DNA of 64,000 bases, from the NCBI GenBank assembly GCA_949126835.1, contig OX421509.1, positions 15,593,624-15,657,623 on the forward strand. The letters are read 5' to 3'. Positions 61,195 through 64,000 of the stretch are shown piece after piece (positions within the stretch are counted from its first letter, which is position 1; every line of letters starts with the position of its first letter). Source of the DNA: Anisus vortex. Lineage: Eukaryota > Mollusca > Gastropoda > Planorbidae. The notes under the pieces were generated by a model that did no database searches, was not told the DNA's origin, and saw nothing but the letters and a program-made list of their open reading frames with translations. The position numbers and the translations under genes were made by a program.

Positions 61195-61513
61195 AAAATG
61201 TCAACAGTGTTTCAACATTCTATCAACAGTGTTCTAACATTCTATCAGTGTTTTAACATTCTATCAACATTCTATCAGTGTTTCAACATTCTATCAGTGT
61301 TTCAACATTCTATCAACAGTGTTCTAACATTCTATCAACAGTGTTTCAACATTCTATCAACAGTGTTTCAACATTCTATCAACAGTGTTTCAACATTCTA
61401 TCAGTGTTTCAACATTCTATCAGTGTTTCAACATTCTATCAACAGTGTTCTAACATTCTATCAACAGTGTTTCAACATTCTATCAACAGTGTTTCAACAT
61501 TCTATCAACAGTC
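61195..61513. repeat. 22-bp satellite abutting LPMO exon 3 acceptor
   Basis: Unit CAACATTCTATCAACAGTGT plus TT, with 16-bp short forms lacking CAACAG. About 16 copies. The array ends about 14 bases before exon 3. Two frames stay open through it only because the unit lacks stops in them. Confidence 0.95.
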
Positions 61514-61527
61514 TATTTTTCTTTCAG

Positions 61528-61670
61528 CCGAAGTCCGCTCGAGATACTGGAGACTGATAACTCTACACGTTATTATCCAGGGAGCAAAGGTGGTTTCCAT
61601 GACCTTCATCTTTTGATTCCTTTGAATCTTTCCTGCCCACACTGTATACTGCAATGGACCTATGTCACGG
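61528..61670 (+). CDS. AA15 LPMO-like protein, exon 3 (gene continues beyond window)
   Basis: Exon 3 lies between acceptor TTTCTTTCAG (ends 61527) and donor GTGAGT (61671). Joined in the phase set by exon 2 it reads SRSPLEILETDNSTRYYPG, then GGFHDLHLLIPLNLSCPHC and ILQWTYVTG. The CPxCxLQWxYxxG block is a hallmark of the AA15 core, where it normally precedes NSWG and a C-terminal segment carrying the axial tyrosine. That segment would be in a later exon, which I could not find before 64000. No ORF finder would show this exon, because in the other frames it runs on from a tandem repeat. The 6028-bp intron 2 holds a LINE tail, a 53-bp satellite, a DNA transposon and a 22-bp satellite that ends about 14 bases before this exon. 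Confidence 0.85.
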
Positions 61671-64000
61671 GTGAGTTAGCTTGTCTACGGACTAATGAAT
61701 GTTCTGTTCTATCTATATAGGCCTATCTTTCTATCAATCAACTCTCTATATATCTATCCATCCATATATCTATTTAATCTAACTATGAATCATCTCTCTA
61801 TCTATCTTTATGTCTATATATTTATCTTTTTTTTTTATCTATCTATCAGCTATCTATCTATGTATCAATCCGTTTATCCACAGCTATCAATCAATCTTGC
61901 CTTTTTGTATGTCTATCTAGCTATTTATCTATCTAGGCCTACTGGTGACGAAGGAACGAATGATTACAATGTGTTTTGTTAAAAAAGAAAGAAAAAATGA
62001 ACTAACACTATTACAATAAAAACTGTAGTGAGAACGTATCTTTCGGTATATAGTTTTTGTTCTTTTTTTTTTAATGAAAGCATTTCAAAGGGAGATTATT
62101 CAGAAATGGCACTGAGCTTAGAACTTTAACATACGGTGATTATCAATAGATCTAAGTTTATTTTTAAAAATTAATTAACGAATTAAGCAATATTGCTTAT
62201 ATAATATAAAAATTTCTTTTGGTGGACGTTTCCAATTTATACATTTAACTTTTGTGCCGATCGGTCAAACGGCCTAGGAGCATATTGCGAACAAACAAAC
62301 AAATAAATAAATTTACATGTAAACAAGCTCACGGTAATTATGCATGTTGATTTGAGAAATATTCGATCACTACAATTTAAAAAACAGCATCACCTACAAG
62401 ACTGGAACGTAAGAATGTAAAATGTGGAAGAAACTTAATTTTTTTCTTTAAAAACCACATATATTACTTAGGCCTATATATATGTTACTTAATGTTCTCA
62501 ACAATCTTTAAAACCTGATATACAAAATGTGAATAAAAACCTTATACATAACAAAAACAAACGTTAAAAATAAGCTTGGACACATACACCAGAGTAAATA
62601 AATTAAATGAACAAAACAACAGAAAGAAAACTTCATTTAAAAAATTCAGTCTTACTTATTTTAAAAGCATGCACAAAACACCTCGTAACATTAAGTTACG
62701 AAAATACCATAACATTAGAGTAAATCACAAGTAACCTTTAACCTTTTATCATGTTGATGTCAGTGTAAAAAGTAAAAGCAACATGTTATTAAAATGGCAT
62801 AACTTAGGAAACAAAACATGCTTCGTACGCGAACATTCTCTTCATGAAATGCGACTCCTCTTGCGTTCTGTCGCGCGACCGAAATCGCTTCGTTTCAATC
62901 ATGTCAGTGCACCTTCAGCCAACTTGCGTCATTTTCATCACCGAGAGGTTGGTATTCGTGACATAGGCTCCCCCCCTCCCTCTAATGCAAGAGATAATCC
63001 CTAATTCAACTTACTCCCCACTCCCCCCCCTCAATCCCCATCCCTCCATTGCATGATAGGCTACATCATTGACCGAGTCTCACCATTTACAAGTGGGACC
63101 ACAGTTATAAATTAACCCCCCGCCCCTTTACACTTCGTACACATACAACCTACAGCAATGTGATAAAATATTCTTTCTACGTTTTGTTGAGTCAGCGTTT
63201 AAAATATGCAATTAAAACAAATACATTATACAAGAACGAATAGAAGAAAACAAATGGCGAAAACTTTACATCTGTTCATCACATAGAGCACAGTAGCGTA
63301 GCCAGCGGGGGAGCAGGCCATTTTTTTTTTTAAAAAAAGGTCCTTTTCGGGAAAAAAAATTATTTAATTAATTATTTTAACAAGTCAAGAAGCACAATTT
63401 ATGCTGTTTGTAATTTTTTTCTTTAAATTGCATTTCAACAATTTAATTTATTACAATCATTTTGAATCTTTCATCGTGCCAACAGCGTGAAAGTCAAACT
63501 GATTAACTATATTATTTTTATAAGACAATTTATTTAGTGCCGTAGAAGGACCAAGACCAAAAGAAAAGTAACTGTCATAGACGTGACTGGGGGATTGGGG
63601 TTCTTGTGGCTAGTTGTCGTAGGCGTATGTTACGCCGATGCTGTAGTTGACCTGGAATATGTATTTGTTCTCTCCTGGCTCGTTAAATTGATGTAGAATA
63701 CACACTCAACAGACAGTTCTAATTGGTAAGCAAGCAAGTCTCTGGTCACAGTTATGGCGTTTATTATCGTTTCAATGATCCAATGGTGAAATATATATAT
63801 CAAATGGCGCAGTGATAACTAGCACAAGTGCATGGTAATGTCATGTATCCTAACATTAAGATACGTAACTGCACTGTGAAACCTTTATTACTGGCTAAAC
63901 ATCTATATCTAAACATGCGGGGTGATATACTATATGAGGCGAGGTGTACAAATATTATTTGGGCTGAAGGCCAGAATCTAGACTAAAACCGTATTTGTGC
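61671..64000. other. Downstream of LPMO exon 3; no further exon found
   Basis: I looked for the expected C-terminal AA15 segment (NSWG, GCGxQE, CADI-type words) and found none. Apart from the ATCT tract, the region is AT-rich with small C-runs near 62970-63120. It is presumably intron. Confidence 0.45.
61700..61940. repeat. (ATCT)n-like low-complexity tract
   Basis: Degenerate CTATCTAT repeats downstream of LPMO exon 3. A long open frame across it is a composition artefact. Confidence 0.85.

Noticed and set aside
61135..61616. 140- and 112-codon open frames on the plus strand
   Set aside because: They consist of a repeated FQHSINS/STFYQ pattern made by the 22-bp satellite. The real exon 3 uses a splice acceptor and another phase.
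62783..63004. 73-codon frame considered as the missing LPMO exon
   Set aside because: It lacks all expected AA15 C-terminal motifs and has no convincing acceptor.

Overview
This window is animal nuclear DNA, most likely from a gastropod mollusc and plausibly a pulmonate or freshwater snail. The evidence is split genes with GT-AG introns, an AT-rich background, tRNA-derived SINEs, several LINE families, many hAT-type MITEs and an AA15-type polysaccharide monooxygenase-like gene. No bacterial operons, CRISPR arrays or rRNA are visible. The lineage is inferred from the overall style of the genes and repeats, not from a database match.

Host genes are few. (1) 21165-23603 (-) carries one long coding exon for an 812-residue C2H2 zinc-finger protein: N-terminal coiled coil, a duplicated acidic module, 11 fingers. 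(2) 32457-32843 (-) encodes a 128-residue two-finger protein whose fingers closely match fingers 1-2 of the first gene, so the two look like local paralogues. (3) 54197-61670 (+) holds the first three exons of a secreted AA15 LPMO-like gene; exon joins keep frame, and the last exon(s) must lie beyond the window or be missing. Both positions expected to hold the copper-binding histidines are substituted (Arg and Met). (4) A possible first exon of an unidentified gene starts at 35279 (+).

Most of the rest is mobile and repetitive DNA, often nested. 4330-9690 is a dead ZMYM1-like hAT transposase gene broken by a hAT MITE and by a gag-only LTR retrotransposon (4902-8711) with two apparently identical 1130-bp LTRs. 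10229-12480 is a DNA transposon with GGGG-ACGTC ends that itself contains a hAT MITE; a relative sits in LPMO intron 2 (59364-60826) and carries a LINE endonuclease fragment. 14382-18988 is a ~49-bp satellite array split by a 1142-bp hAT-like element. 44863-47262 is a SINE split by a LINE that is itself split by a MITE. Ten hAT-type MITEs are delimited here by terminal inverted repeats, most with 8-bp target duplications.

One SINE family has the same tRNA-like head joined to two different 3' tails, each matching the 3' end of a different LINE in this window. Other tandem arrays lie at 29911-30104, 31150-31504, 32098-32305, 51246-51685, 57190-57960 and 61195-61513; the last ends about 14 bases before the LPMO exon 3 acceptor. 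Regions not listed are AT-rich non-coding DNA in which I see no gene.
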